Source: JAXGTD01 sp040775095
GTDB taxonomy: Bacteria; Pseudomonadota; Gammaproteobacteria; Chromatiales; Chromatiaceae
Direction of reading: 5' to 3'
Assembly (NCBI GenBank): GCA_040775095.1
Contig: JAXGTD010000198.1
Span: 1 to 5,212 of the forward strand
DNA length: 5,212 bases
The stretch's first letter is position 1. The number at the start of each line of letters is the position of its first letter. The notes under the pieces were generated by a model that was given only the letters and a program-made list of their open reading frames with translations, searched no databases and was not told where the DNA came from. Positions 1 to 5,212 of the stretch are shown here, one piece after another. Position numbers and translations under genes: made by a program.

Positions 1-91
1 CCTGCCTGAGCCTGCCGCAACGTGACGAGCCAGCCCGGGGAGCTGCTACGATCCCAGACGATGACAAGACACAGGCAAGCGGGAGGTGCCA
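1..91. other. Leader before the GTPase operon, no gene resolved
   Basis: No gene can be assigned here. On the + strand, frame 1 stops at 7-9 and frame 2 at 23-25, so the last residues of an upstream gene could end at either place, but too few codons are present to judge. A reading frame opening with GTG at 22 runs into the GTPase gene in another frame and looks like a shadow of it. The only clear signal is GGGAGG at 81-86, a good ribosome binding site for a GTG at 92. I see no convincing promoter, so the operon may be transcribed from further upstream. Confidence 0.4.
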
Positions 92-1249
92 GTGCAAGAT
101 GCGGCGGGGCGTGCGCGCGATTGGGTCGATGCAGACGCGCCGATCCTCTGGCTGCTCGGCAAGACCCAGGCCGGCAAGACCAGCATCGTCGCCGAGATGA
201 CCGGCGAAGGCCACGACGAGATCGGCCGTGGCTATCGGCCGATGACGCGCGACAGTCGCATCTACAGCTTTCCGCCGGAGCACCCCGTACTGCGCTTCCT
301 CGACACCCGGGGCCTCGCGGACAGCGCCGACCACGACCCCGGCAACGCGCTTGCCCAGGCGCGCGAGCAGGCACACCTGCTGCTGGCGGTGGTGCGGGCG
401 GATGAGCAGGATCTCGAAGACATCCTGGGCGCCATCGAGCAGACCCGTCGCCAACGTCGGGCATTGCCGGTCATCGTTGCCCAGACCGGGCTGCACCGGT
501 GCTACGGCGAGCACGATCGACACGTCGACCCCTACCCCTTCGATGGCAGCGACGAGGACGGGCGCCGGCCCGGCGTGCCCGGCACCCTGTGCCGGTCCAT
601 GATGGCCCAGCGCAGGCTGTTCGACCGCATACCCGGAGCGGCCCCGCTGTTCGTGCCGCTGGACTTCACGCGCCCCGAGCAGGGCATCGCGCCGACCGAC
701 TACGGCGCCGGAAGGCTCTGGGACCTGCTGGAACGGACCCTGCCGGAGGTCTCGGATCGTCTGCGCGCGGACCCGAACCTGCCGAACGCGGTTCGCGCCA
801 AGGTCATCCTGCCCTGGGCGATCGCCGCGGCGACGACCAACGCGTTGCCCGTCCCGGTGCTCGGTGGGCTCGGCTCGGCCAGCCTGCAGGCGGCGATGGT
901 CGCGCAGATCGGCCATCGGCTGGGTCTCCCGCTCGGCTGGGACCTCTGGCGCGAGCTCGTCAGCACCCTCGGCGCCGGATTCGCGCTCGGCTTCGGCGGC
1001 AGCTGGCTGGCGCAGCAGGTTCTGAAGGTCGGACTCGGCTGGGGCACAGCGATCGTCGCGTCCTGGACCTTCGCGATTACCTGGGCCATCGGCGAGGCCG
1101 CCCTCTACTACTTTGGCGAAAGGGCCGCCGGGCGGAAACCGGATCGAGACAAGCTGCAGAGGCGCTACCGCGAGGCGCTACGCGAGGCCCGCGACCGTTA
1201 CGAGACCCTCGGGCCAGCCAAGCACCAGGACAAGGAGCGACAGCCATGA
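92..1249 (+). CDS. Membrane-associated GTPase with C-terminal DUF697-like region
   Basis: This encodes a protein of about 385 residues. Seen: a P-loop GKTQAGKT near residues 23-30, a possible switch threonine near residue 52 and a G3-like DTRG near 71-74. Where an NKxD motif is expected after the strand LPVIVAQT there is QTGLH, so base recognition is not canonical. From about 236 to 343 the chain is hydrophobic and rich in Ala, Gly and Leu, resembling the DUF697 region found in YcjF-like and related GTPases. The last 40 residues are charged and probably helical. The protein likely sits at the inner membrane through the C-terminal region. GTG at 92 is chosen because GGGAGG lies five bases upstream; GTG at 86 is the alternative and would overlap that site. 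The stop codon overlaps the next gene's start (ATGA), so the two products are probably made together. GTPase assignment is firm, DUF697 likely, cellular role unknown. Confidence 0.82.
   Translation: MQDAAGRARDWVDADAPILWLLGKTQAGKTSIVAEMTGEGHDEIGRGYRPMTRDSRIYSFPPEHPVLRFLDTRGLADSADHDPGNALAQAREQAHLLLAVVRADEQDLEDILGAIEQTRRQRRALPVIVAQTGLHRCYGEHDRHVDPYPFDGSDEDGRRPGVPGTLCRSMMAQRRLFDRIPGAAPLFVPLDFTRPEQGIAPTDYGAGRLWDLLERTLPEVSDRLRADPNLPNAVRAKVILPWAIAAATTNALPVPVLGGLGSASLQAAMVAQIGHRLGLPLGWDLWRELVSTLGAGFALGFGGSWLAQQVLKVGLGWGTAIVASWTFAITWAIGEAALYYFGERAAGRKPDRDKLQRRYREALREARDRYETLGPAKHQDKERQP
1232..1248 (+). promoter_or_regulatory. Ribosome binding site and ATGA coupling for the second GTPase
   Basis: AAGGAG at 1232-1237 stands eight bases before ATG at 1246. 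That ATG overlaps the TGA of the preceding gene (1247-1249). This decides the start of the second gene: its frame stays open upstream to a possible start at 499, but that extension is out-of-frame reading of the first gene and should be discarded. A second in-frame ATG at 1249 directly follows. Confidence 0.8.
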
Positions 1250-2838
1250 TGCGTCCGTCGGGCTGGAGCGGCTTGCGCCGCCATCATCGGCGCGAGATCT
1301 GGATTCTGGGGCTGATCGCTCTCCTGTTCGTGCTCCCCTGGCTCGCCGGACTGGCCACCGGCATCTGGTTCATCGCCAGGCAAGGCTGGGGCTGGCACTG
1401 GTGGGTCGGCTCGGTACTGCTGATCACACTGGCATTCTGGCTGCTGCGATCTCAACTGCCGCGTAACAGGCGCCCGCCCATCAACCTGCCCGGCGCCGCG
1501 CCCGGGGCGTCCGAGGCCGAGCAGCAGGCAAGGCAGGCGTTGCAGCAGTACGCCAAGGCGCTCGACGCGGACGACCCCCCGTGCGTCAACCTCGGTCCGG
1601 AGGCCGTCCAATGCCTGATCGAGGGGGCTTTCCATGCCGTCGCTCAGGCCTATTCCCCCGACGACCGGGCCGCGTTGTGGCGCTTCACGCTGCCCGAGCT
1701 GCTGTTGATGGTCGAGGACTTTTCCCGGCGACTGCGCGAGACGCTGCTGCGGGACTTCCCCGTCGTTCGGCACGTCGAGCTGGCCTGGGTCATCCAGCTG
1801 CTCGGCCTGCGCGGGTCGACCCGCCAGTTGATGAGTCTCTGGCGGCAACTGCGATGGGCGAACCCGAGCGATGCCCTGCTCGGGGAGCTCCGCCGCATGT
1901 TGTCACACCAGGCATTCGAGGGTATTGGCGACAGCCTGAAGGCGCAGATTCGCGCGATGCTGGTCGAGCAGGCGGGCGAGACCGCGATCCGGCTCTACTC
2001 GGGGGGCTATCGGCGGCGCGCCGATGAGCTGCTGCCAACCGCCCCCAGGACTGTCCCGGATACCCCGGCCGGGCCACTGACGGTCCTGCTCGCCGGGCGC
2101 CGGAACGCCGGAAAGTCCGCGCTGCTCAATGCCCTGCTTGGCGAGACCAGGGAGCCGGTCGGCCTGCTGACGGCCCCGACCGGGGGCTGTCGCGCCTACG
2201 CGTTCGCATCGATGCACGCCGGCCAGCTCGTCCTCGTCGACTGCCCCGGCACCGACGGCACGCCAAACGAGCCCTGGCTGAGGCAGGCCAGCAAGAGCGA
2301 CCTGGTGCTCTGGGTCGCGGCGGCCAACCGCGCCGATCGTGCGCTCGATCAACGCGCGCTGGCCGCGCTCGACGCCTTCAGCGAACTTAACCCCACGGCG
2401 CGCCCTATCCCGCGCGTGCTGGTCCTGACCCACGCCGACCTACTCGACCCGCCAAGGGAATGGGCCCTCCCCTACGACCCCGAGCAGGGCCAAGGCCGGA
2501 AGGAGCAAGAGATGCGCGCCGCGCGCGAGGCCGCCTGTGAACAACTGGCGATGCCGCTGCAACAGACCGCGTTGATCGCCATCCGCCCCGGGGAGCCAGT
2601 CTGGAACCACGAGGCACTGGAAAAGGCGATTCTCAATGCCCTGCCCGAGGCGAAACAGAAACAGCTCGAGCGCGGACTGGCGCCCGATGGCTGGTTCAGG
2701 AGACTGACGGATACGCTCCGGACGCTCCCGTCCACCTACGGCGAGGGCAGATCAATCCTGGTGCGGACCGTACGAAGCACGGCCGGCAAGCTGCTCGGCA
2801 AGAACAGACCGTCCGGCTCGCCGCCGGATGCGCACTGA
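1246..2838 (+). CDS. GTPase with two N-terminal membrane helices
   Basis: This encodes a 530-residue protein. Seen: a short Arg/His-rich N-terminus, then two hydrophobic helices at about 18-44 and 52-67, separated by a Trp/Gly-rich turn (GWGWHWW). Residues 90-265 form a largely helical region with no motif I recognise. The G domain follows: P-loop GRRNAGKS at 284-291, a likely switch threonine near 312, DCPG at 332-335, and THAD at 395-398 in place of NKxD. The tail from 480 is basic. The G domain resembles the MMR_HSR1/Era-like 50S ribosome-binding GTPase superfamily, but membrane anchoring and the divergent G4 motif argue against a ribosome assembly factor. It is coupled to the upstream DUF697-like GTPase, so a heteromeric membrane GTPase pair is the natural inference. 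Role in the cell is unknown. No clear terminator follows: a four-base-pair hairpin at 2852-2862 lacks a T tract. Confidence 0.85.
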   Translation: MMRPSGWSGLRRHHRREIWILGLIALLFVLPWLAGLATGIWFIARQGWGWHWWVGSVLLITLAFWLLRSQLPRNRRPPINLPGAAPGASEAEQQARQALQQYAKALDADDPPCVNLGPEAVQCLIEGAFHAVAQAYSPDDRAALWRFTLPELLLMVEDFSRRLRETLLRDFPVVRHVELAWVIQLLGLRGSTRQLMSLWRQLRWANPSDALLGELRRMLSHQAFEGIGDSLKAQIRAMLVEQAGETAIRLYSGGYRRRADELLPTAPRTVPDTPAGPLTVLLAGRRNAGKSALLNALLGETREPVGLLTAPTGGCRAYAFASMHAGQLVLVDCPGTDGTPNEPWLRQASKSDLVLWVAAANRADRALDQRALAALDAFSELNPTARPIPRVLVLTHADLLDPPREWALPYDPEQGQGRKEQEMRAAREAACEQLAMPLQQTALIAIRPGEPVWNHEALEKAILNALPEAKQKQLERGLAPDGWFRRLTDTLRTLPSTYGEGRSILVRTVRSTAGKLLGKNRPSGSPPDAH

Positions 2839-3005
2839 CGACCACGAGGCAGGCCAGAGGCCCGAGGCAACCACCACCCTGGGTTCGGACGTGCTCGCGG
2901 GCACAGGGGAAACGGTCGCATTCCGTCGTCCGGGCAGCAAGCCGGGACCCAGCGCCATGGACGGTGGGAGGCGGTCGAGTTGACGAATAGCATCAATCGC
3001 CCCGC
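2839..3005. other. Intergenic stretch without a recognisable gene
   Basis: I find no coding frame with recognisable content here. GGCC-AGA-GGCC at 2852-2862 is a short hairpin and GTGC/GCAC around 2890-2903 another; neither has a T tract, so no terminator is claimed. TTGACG at 2980-2985 could be a -35 element for the decayed toxin-antitoxin unit that follows, but no good -10 stands at the right distance. A TAG at 2988-2990 closes the frame used by the antitoxin relic. Confidence 0.4.
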
Positions 3006-3358
3006 AACATCCAGGTCTCGAAGTGGGGAAACAGCCTCGCAGGCCGACCCCCGGCCACTGTGGCGGAGGCCCTCAAGCTGCGTGAGCGCGACCAGGTCGA
3101 GATCCAGGTCGACCGCGCGCGGACCCTGGCCGTTCCCAAGTCGCCATCCAATCAGGAGCGGCTTGGCCGCCTGCGCAAATCCCGAGGCCGGCTTCCCGAG
3201 GGATTCCACTTCGATTGGCCCGTGCCCAACGAGCGGGATTGGGCCGCTTCCTACACCAACCTCTCACCCTATCTGCTTTCCGCGGAGCAGGCCAAGGCGG
3301 ACAGGTGGACCGCCTGATTGCCATTCAAGATCCCCAGGTTGTAGAAACCCGGGCACGG
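3006..3358 (+). pseudogene. Decayed vapBC-like toxin-antitoxin pair (AbrB/MazE antitoxin fused to VapC/PIN toxin remnant)
   Basis: From 3006 the frame reads NIQVSKWGNSLAGRPPATVA and continues into a DQVEIQVD strand and RGRLPEGFHFD. This closely follows the AbrB/MazE/SpoVT antitoxin family, whose usual form is QVSKWGNSLAVRLP...GDxxEI...RGRLP. The codon where ATG is expected (3003-3005) is CGC, an in-frame stop lies at 2988-2990, and no ATG, GTG or TTG occurs in frame before GTG at 3060, inside the DNA-binding fold. Hence it is probably dead. Where the antitoxin should end (after PNERD) the frame continues with a segment containing YTNLSPYLLSAEQAKADR, which looks like a VapC start (DTNVLLYLLSA..AKADR) with the key Asp replaced by Tyr. 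It stops at 3315-3317. In another frame, about 3305-3358, LIAIQDPQVVE may continue the toxin after a frameshift. Family assignment of the antitoxin half is good; the toxin half is moderate. A shorter protein from GTG 3060 to 3317 is possible but would lack the start of the DNA-binding domain. Confidence 0.68.
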
Positions 3359-3379
3359 GAGGAAAAGGGCGAACACCTC

Positions 3380-3419
3380 ATGCCCATGGGCCGGCATAAC
3401 GCCGCGCGCGGCTGCGCGC
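3380..3419. repeat. Cluster of GC-rich palindromes beside the integrase 3' end
   Basis: GCCCATGGGC at 3382-3391 and GCCGCGCGCGGC at 3401-3412 are perfect palindromes. ATGCC at 3380-3384 can pair with GGCAT at 3393-3397, and GCGCGC at 3404-3409 with GCGCGC at 3414-3419. They lie 10-50 bases past the integrase stop (read on the - strand), so they could form a transcript-end hairpin, though no T tract follows. They could also separate the two converging units. Confidence 0.4.
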
Positions 3420-3429
3420 CCCGGGCAGA

Positions 3430-4962
3430 TCAGAAATCCAAAGGACTCCTCGCCTCCTTCGTGGTCACGCTGGGCACCGTATGCGTATAGATCATCGTTG
3501 TCTTCACGCTGCTGTGGCCCAGCAGCTCTTGGATGGTTCGGATATCGTAGTTCGCCTGCAACAGGTGTGACGCATAGCTGTGCCTCAAGGTATGTGCCGT
3601 GGCCCGTTTGGGAATTGCCGCTTCCTGGACCGCCACCTTGAGCGCCTTCTGCAACGCGGTTTCGTGCAAGTGATAGCGGCGCCGTTCGGTGGTTCCGGGG
3701 ATCGCGGTCAGCTTGGCCGCGGGGAAGAACCACTGCCAGGCGAGCTCCCTCGCCGCCGATTTGGATTTCTGCTCATAGCGGTTGGGCAGAAAGGTACCGG
3801 AATAACCCGCCGCCAGGTCCGCGTGGTGGACGCTTGCCACGCTATCGAGCTGCGCCCGTAGCGCGGGTATTAAAGTCTGGGGGAGGGGCAGGGTTCGATC
3901 CTTCTGGCCTTTGCCGTCGTGCACCGTCAGCACACCGATCTCCAGATTGACGTCCTGTACCCGCAGCTTCAGGCACTCGAACAGACGCAGACCGCAACCG
4001 TAAAGAAGCTTCGTCGGCAAGTCGAAAGGCGGCGCGAGCCGATCGATTACCCGCTTCACCTCCTCTCGCGAGAGCACCACGGGGACGTAGGGCCGTCTCT
4101 TTGCCCGCACCACACCCTCGACCTGACCGAACTCCTTGCCGAGCACGTGCCGGAAGACAAACAGCAAGGCATTGAATGCCTGGTTCTGGCTCGACGCGGA
4201 CACACGCCTGTCCACCGCGAGATGGGTCAGGAACGCCTTTACGTCGCCCACCGTGAGGCCCGTGGGAGGCTTGTTGCGCGTAAAGCCCTGAAACTTTCTC
4301 GCCCAACTCCTGTAGCTCTTCAGCGTCTTACCGGAATAGTGGCGGATCTTGATCGCCTCCCCCAGTCGCTTATACAGCTCCTCCCAATCGTTGGGAACCG
4401 AGGCGGTCGCGGAATCAGCAGTCGCAGAAACCAACGAGTCCGCTGGCCCGGGCGCGGACGCCGCCGCCTTCTCCGAACCATTCGCCGCCGCGCCGCGCCC
4501 AGCCTCCCTCGTTGTCGGAGCACAGCTAGAAGGCCGAACGGCATCACGCCCCGCGGCGCACGGACGGGACGCGAGTCGCGCCCGCTCGTGGTCTTCTCTG
4601 CTGGAGCCCGACTTTCCGGGTCGAGCTACAGCGGGATCAAGGGCCGCTGAGGGCTGAACACAAGCCGTCCTCCCGCTGCGCACGCGGCAGGCGGCCTCAC
4701 CCTGATCCGCACCTTGGAGAAAATACAGCCGCACCGCGTCCACTGCCTGTTTCCGCATCCATTCCGGTTGCCCCTTCTCCTGGAGCTTACGGATGAACCC
4801 CCGCACACTCTCGCGCTCGAGCGCCGGCAAGTCGAACCTGCCGCAGAAGTCGAGATAGAACCGCAACCACCTGCGATAGTGCGGCTGCTGGTACGCGGGA
4901 ATATCCTGCTGCGACAGGGCCTTGTCGTAACGTAACAGGACATCGGGCGGGACGGGCAGCAT
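3430..4962 (-). CDS. intI: Integron integrase (IntI family tyrosine recombinase), extended N-terminus
   Basis: This encodes a 510-residue site-specific recombinase that would join attI and attC sites to insert and excise gene cassettes. Numbered from ATG 4962, the catalytic residues are all visible: Arg326 in GCGLRL, Lys351 in GKGQKDR, His457 and Arg460 in HTLRHS, His483 in LLGHSS and Tyr492 in TMIYTH. Residues 392-450 (LPNRYE... to ...HLHETALQKALKVAVQEA) correspond to the extra segment that sets IntI apart from XerC/D, and the end RSPLDF is also IntI-like. The usual SAM-like core-binding domain is about 193-288. Ahead of it are a second SAM-like domain (about 8-83, with YRRWLRFYLDFC) and a low-complexity Ala/Ser/Arg/Pro linker (about 85-190). 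Typical class 1 IntI is near 337 residues, so this is a long form. ATG 4962 is chosen because AAGGGA stands nine bases upstream; the frame stays open to GTG 5028, but that segment overlaps the likely promoter. Confidence 0.93.
   Translation of the reverse strand: MLPVPPDVLLRYDKALSQQDIPAYQQPHYRRWLRFYLDFCGRFDLPALERESVRGFIRKLQEKGQPEWMRKQAVDAVRLYFLQGADQGEAACRVRSGRTACVQPSAALDPAVARPGKSGSSREDHERARLASRPCAAGRDAVRPSSCAPTTREAGRGAAANGSEKAAASAPGPADSLVSATADSATASVPNDWEELYKRLGEAIKIRHYSGKTLKSYRSWARKFQGFTRNKPPTGLTVGDVKAFLTHLAVDRRVSASSQNQAFNALLFVFRHVLGKEFGQVEGVVRAKRRPYVPVVLSREEVKRVIDRLAPPFDLPTKLLYGCGLRLFECLKLRVQDVNLEIGVLTVHDGKGQKDRTLPLPQTLIPALRAQLDSVASVHHADLAAGYSGTFLPNRYEQKSKSAARELAWQWFFPAAKLTAIPGTTERRRYHLHETALQKALKVAVQEAAIPKRATAHTLRHSYASHLLQANYDIRTIQELLGHSSVKTTMIYTHTVPSVTTKEARSPLDF
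4393..4710 (-). other. Low-complexity interdomain linker of the integrase
   Basis: This stretch encodes residues of about 85-190 of the integrase, rich in Ala, Ser, Arg, Gly and Pro with no predicted fold, joining the two SAM-like domains. The reading frame is uninterrupted. It could be a flexible tether. It could also be a formerly noncoding or out-of-frame stretch absorbed when two coding parts were joined. Confidence 0.6.
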
Positions 4963-4971
4963 CGAAAGATA

Positions 4972-4977
4972 TCCCTT
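4972..4977 (-). promoter_or_regulatory. Ribosome binding site of intI
   Basis: On the - strand AAGGGA (4977 down to 4972) lies nine bases before ATG 4962. It is the main reason for preferring this start over GTG 5028. Confidence 0.55.
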
Positions 4978-4999
4978 CTTCTGTATATCATGCCGAGAT

Positions 5000-5018
5000 G
5001 GTCGGTTACACCGAAGCG
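5000..5018 (+). repeat. Direct repeat copy 1 (GGTNNGTTACACSGAARCG)
   Basis: GGTCGGTTACACCGAAGCG matches the copy at 5064-5082 at 15 of 19 positions; 12 of the last 14 bases agree. It sits just downstream of the candidate intI -10 box, around the predicted transcription start. It could be an integrase-binding direct repeat of an attI site. Confidence 0.6.
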
Positions 5019-5048
5019 TGTGTACCACCCGTAGGGATTTCTTGTCAA
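5019..5048 (-). promoter_or_regulatory. Candidate promoter of intI
   Basis: On the - strand a perfect -35 box TTGACA (5048-5043) is followed after 18 bases by TACACA (5024-5019), preceded by TGG as in an extended -10. Transcription would start near 5012, downstream of GTG 5028 and upstream of ATG 4962. A second extended -10-like element, TGATATACA, ends at 4982, but its -35 region is poor. A LexA-type half site CTGTATAT lies at 4981-4988 on the + strand without a matching second half. Confidence 0.45.
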
Positions 5049-5063
5049 CGCCACGTAGCCAGT

Positions 5064-5082
5064 GGTACGTTACACGGAAACG
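5064..5082 (+). repeat. Direct repeat copy 2 (GGTNNGTTACACSGAARCG)
   Basis: GGTACGTTACACGGAAACG is the second copy, 64 bases from the first. If this is the attI core, the crossover would fall within GTTACAC at 5069-5075, leaving about 46 bases before the ATG of the downstream gene, a normal spacing for the first cassette of an integron. Confidence 0.6.
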
Positions 5083-5083
5083 G

Positions 5084-5089
5084 TAGAAT
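5084..5089 (+). promoter_or_regulatory. Candidate -10 box for the right-edge gene
   Basis: TAGAAT matches five of six bases of TATAAT and would start a transcript near 5096, about 25 bases before the ATG at 5121. No good -35 box stands 16-18 bases upstream; the sequence there belongs to the direct repeat and inverted repeat, so the call is weak. Confidence 0.3.
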
Positions 5090-5120
5090 CAATTGTGAGG
5101 CAAAACAGGAGAAAAGCCAC

Positions 5121-5212
5121 ATGGCGACCATCAGCGTTGACATTGAAGAGATCCCCCACGGTCACGGGCTCTCCTTCAAGAGAGGCGTCAGCGACGGATT
5201 GCTGGATATCAA
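5121..5212 (+). CDS. Partial gene of unknown function, cut by the window end; possible first integron cassette
   Basis: ATG 5121 is preceded by AGGAG at 5108-5112 with an eight-base spacer, a strong ribosome binding site. Thirty codons are visible, beginning MATISVDIEEIPHGHGLSFK and still open at the edge. I do not recognise the family; there is no signal peptide and no obvious motif in so short a piece. Its leader is AT-richer than the rest of the window, and it runs divergently from intI, in the direction integron cassettes are read. A cassette gene is therefore plausible, but an ordinary chromosomal neighbour is not excluded. Confidence 0.6.
   Translation, partial: MATISVDIEEIPHGHGLSFKRGVSDGLLDI

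Larger units (their letters stand above)
5000..5082 (+). other. Candidate attI recombination site
   Basis: Known integrons have attI just upstream of intI, with an integrase-bound core GTTRRRY and additional direct repeats. Here the two direct repeats at 5000-5018 and 5064-5082 each contain GTTACAC in the + orientation, which differs from GTTRRRY at one position (C for R). They lie between intI and the next + strand gene, exactly where attI is expected. An imperfect inverted repeat, GTACCAC (5022-5028) with GTGGTAC (5062-5068), frames the interval. This is inference from position and weak sequence similarity. Confidence 0.4.

Noticed and set aside
499..1245. Open frame extending the second GTPase gene far upstream
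   Set aside because: It is an Arg/Ala/Pro-rich shadow of the first GTPase gene; the ATG at 1246 has a strong ribosome binding site and an ATGA overlap.
2852..2862. Terminator of the GTPase operon
   Set aside because: The stem has only four base pairs and no T tract follows.
3391..3430. attC-like site around GCATAAC (3394-3400) next to the palindromes
   Set aside because: It misses the RYYYAAC consensus at one position and no partner GTTRRRY box follows before the integrase coding sequence; it also lies on the wrong side of intI for a normal cassette array.
4349..4657. + strand frame opposite the integrase linker
   Set aside because: It is a compositional shadow of the low-complexity linker, with no recognisable content.
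4981..4997. LexA box overlapping the intI leader
   Set aside because: Only the left half CTGTATAT is present; the right half CCGA does not match ACAG at the required spacing.
4963..5028. 22-residue N-terminal extension of the integrase from GTG 5028
   Set aside because: It overlaps the predicted promoter and start site and has no ribosome binding site; ATG 4962 has one.

Overview
This is a GC-rich window from a proteobacterium. A gammaproteobacterium of the Chromatiales/Ectothiorhodospiraceae kind is the best guess. That rests on codon use, the style of the paired GTPase genes and the type of integron integrase; there is no rRNA or other direct marker, so the lineage is an inference.

Left part (about 90-2838, + strand): two translationally coupled genes for membrane-associated P-loop GTPases, overlapping by ATGA. 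The first has an N-terminal G domain and a C-terminal hydrophobic DUF697-like region. The second has two N-terminal membrane helices, a helical middle region and a C-terminal G domain. They probably work as a pair at the inner membrane; the process is unknown.

Middle (2839-3429): no intact gene. From about 3006 to 3358 lies the relic of a toxin-antitoxin pair. An AbrB/MazE-like antitoxin has lost its start codon and runs in frame into the N-terminus of a VapC/PIN-like toxin, which then breaks. A cluster of GC-rich palindromes follows, beside the 3' end of the integrase gene.

Right part (3430-5212): a complete, unusually long integron integrase gene (IntI family tyrosine recombinase) on the - strand. 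It carries all expected catalytic residues and the IntI-specific extra region. It also has an extra SAM-like N-terminal domain joined to the conserved part by a roughly 105-residue low-complexity linker. Upstream of intI, on the side where integrons carry attI and cassettes, are an intI promoter, a pair of 19-base direct repeats beginning GGTNNGTTACAC (a candidate attI), and the start of a + strand gene cut off by the window end at 5212. That gene may be the first cassette. The window thus looks like the integrase end of a chromosomal integron beside an ordinary GTPase operon. Whether cassettes follow lies beyond the right edge.
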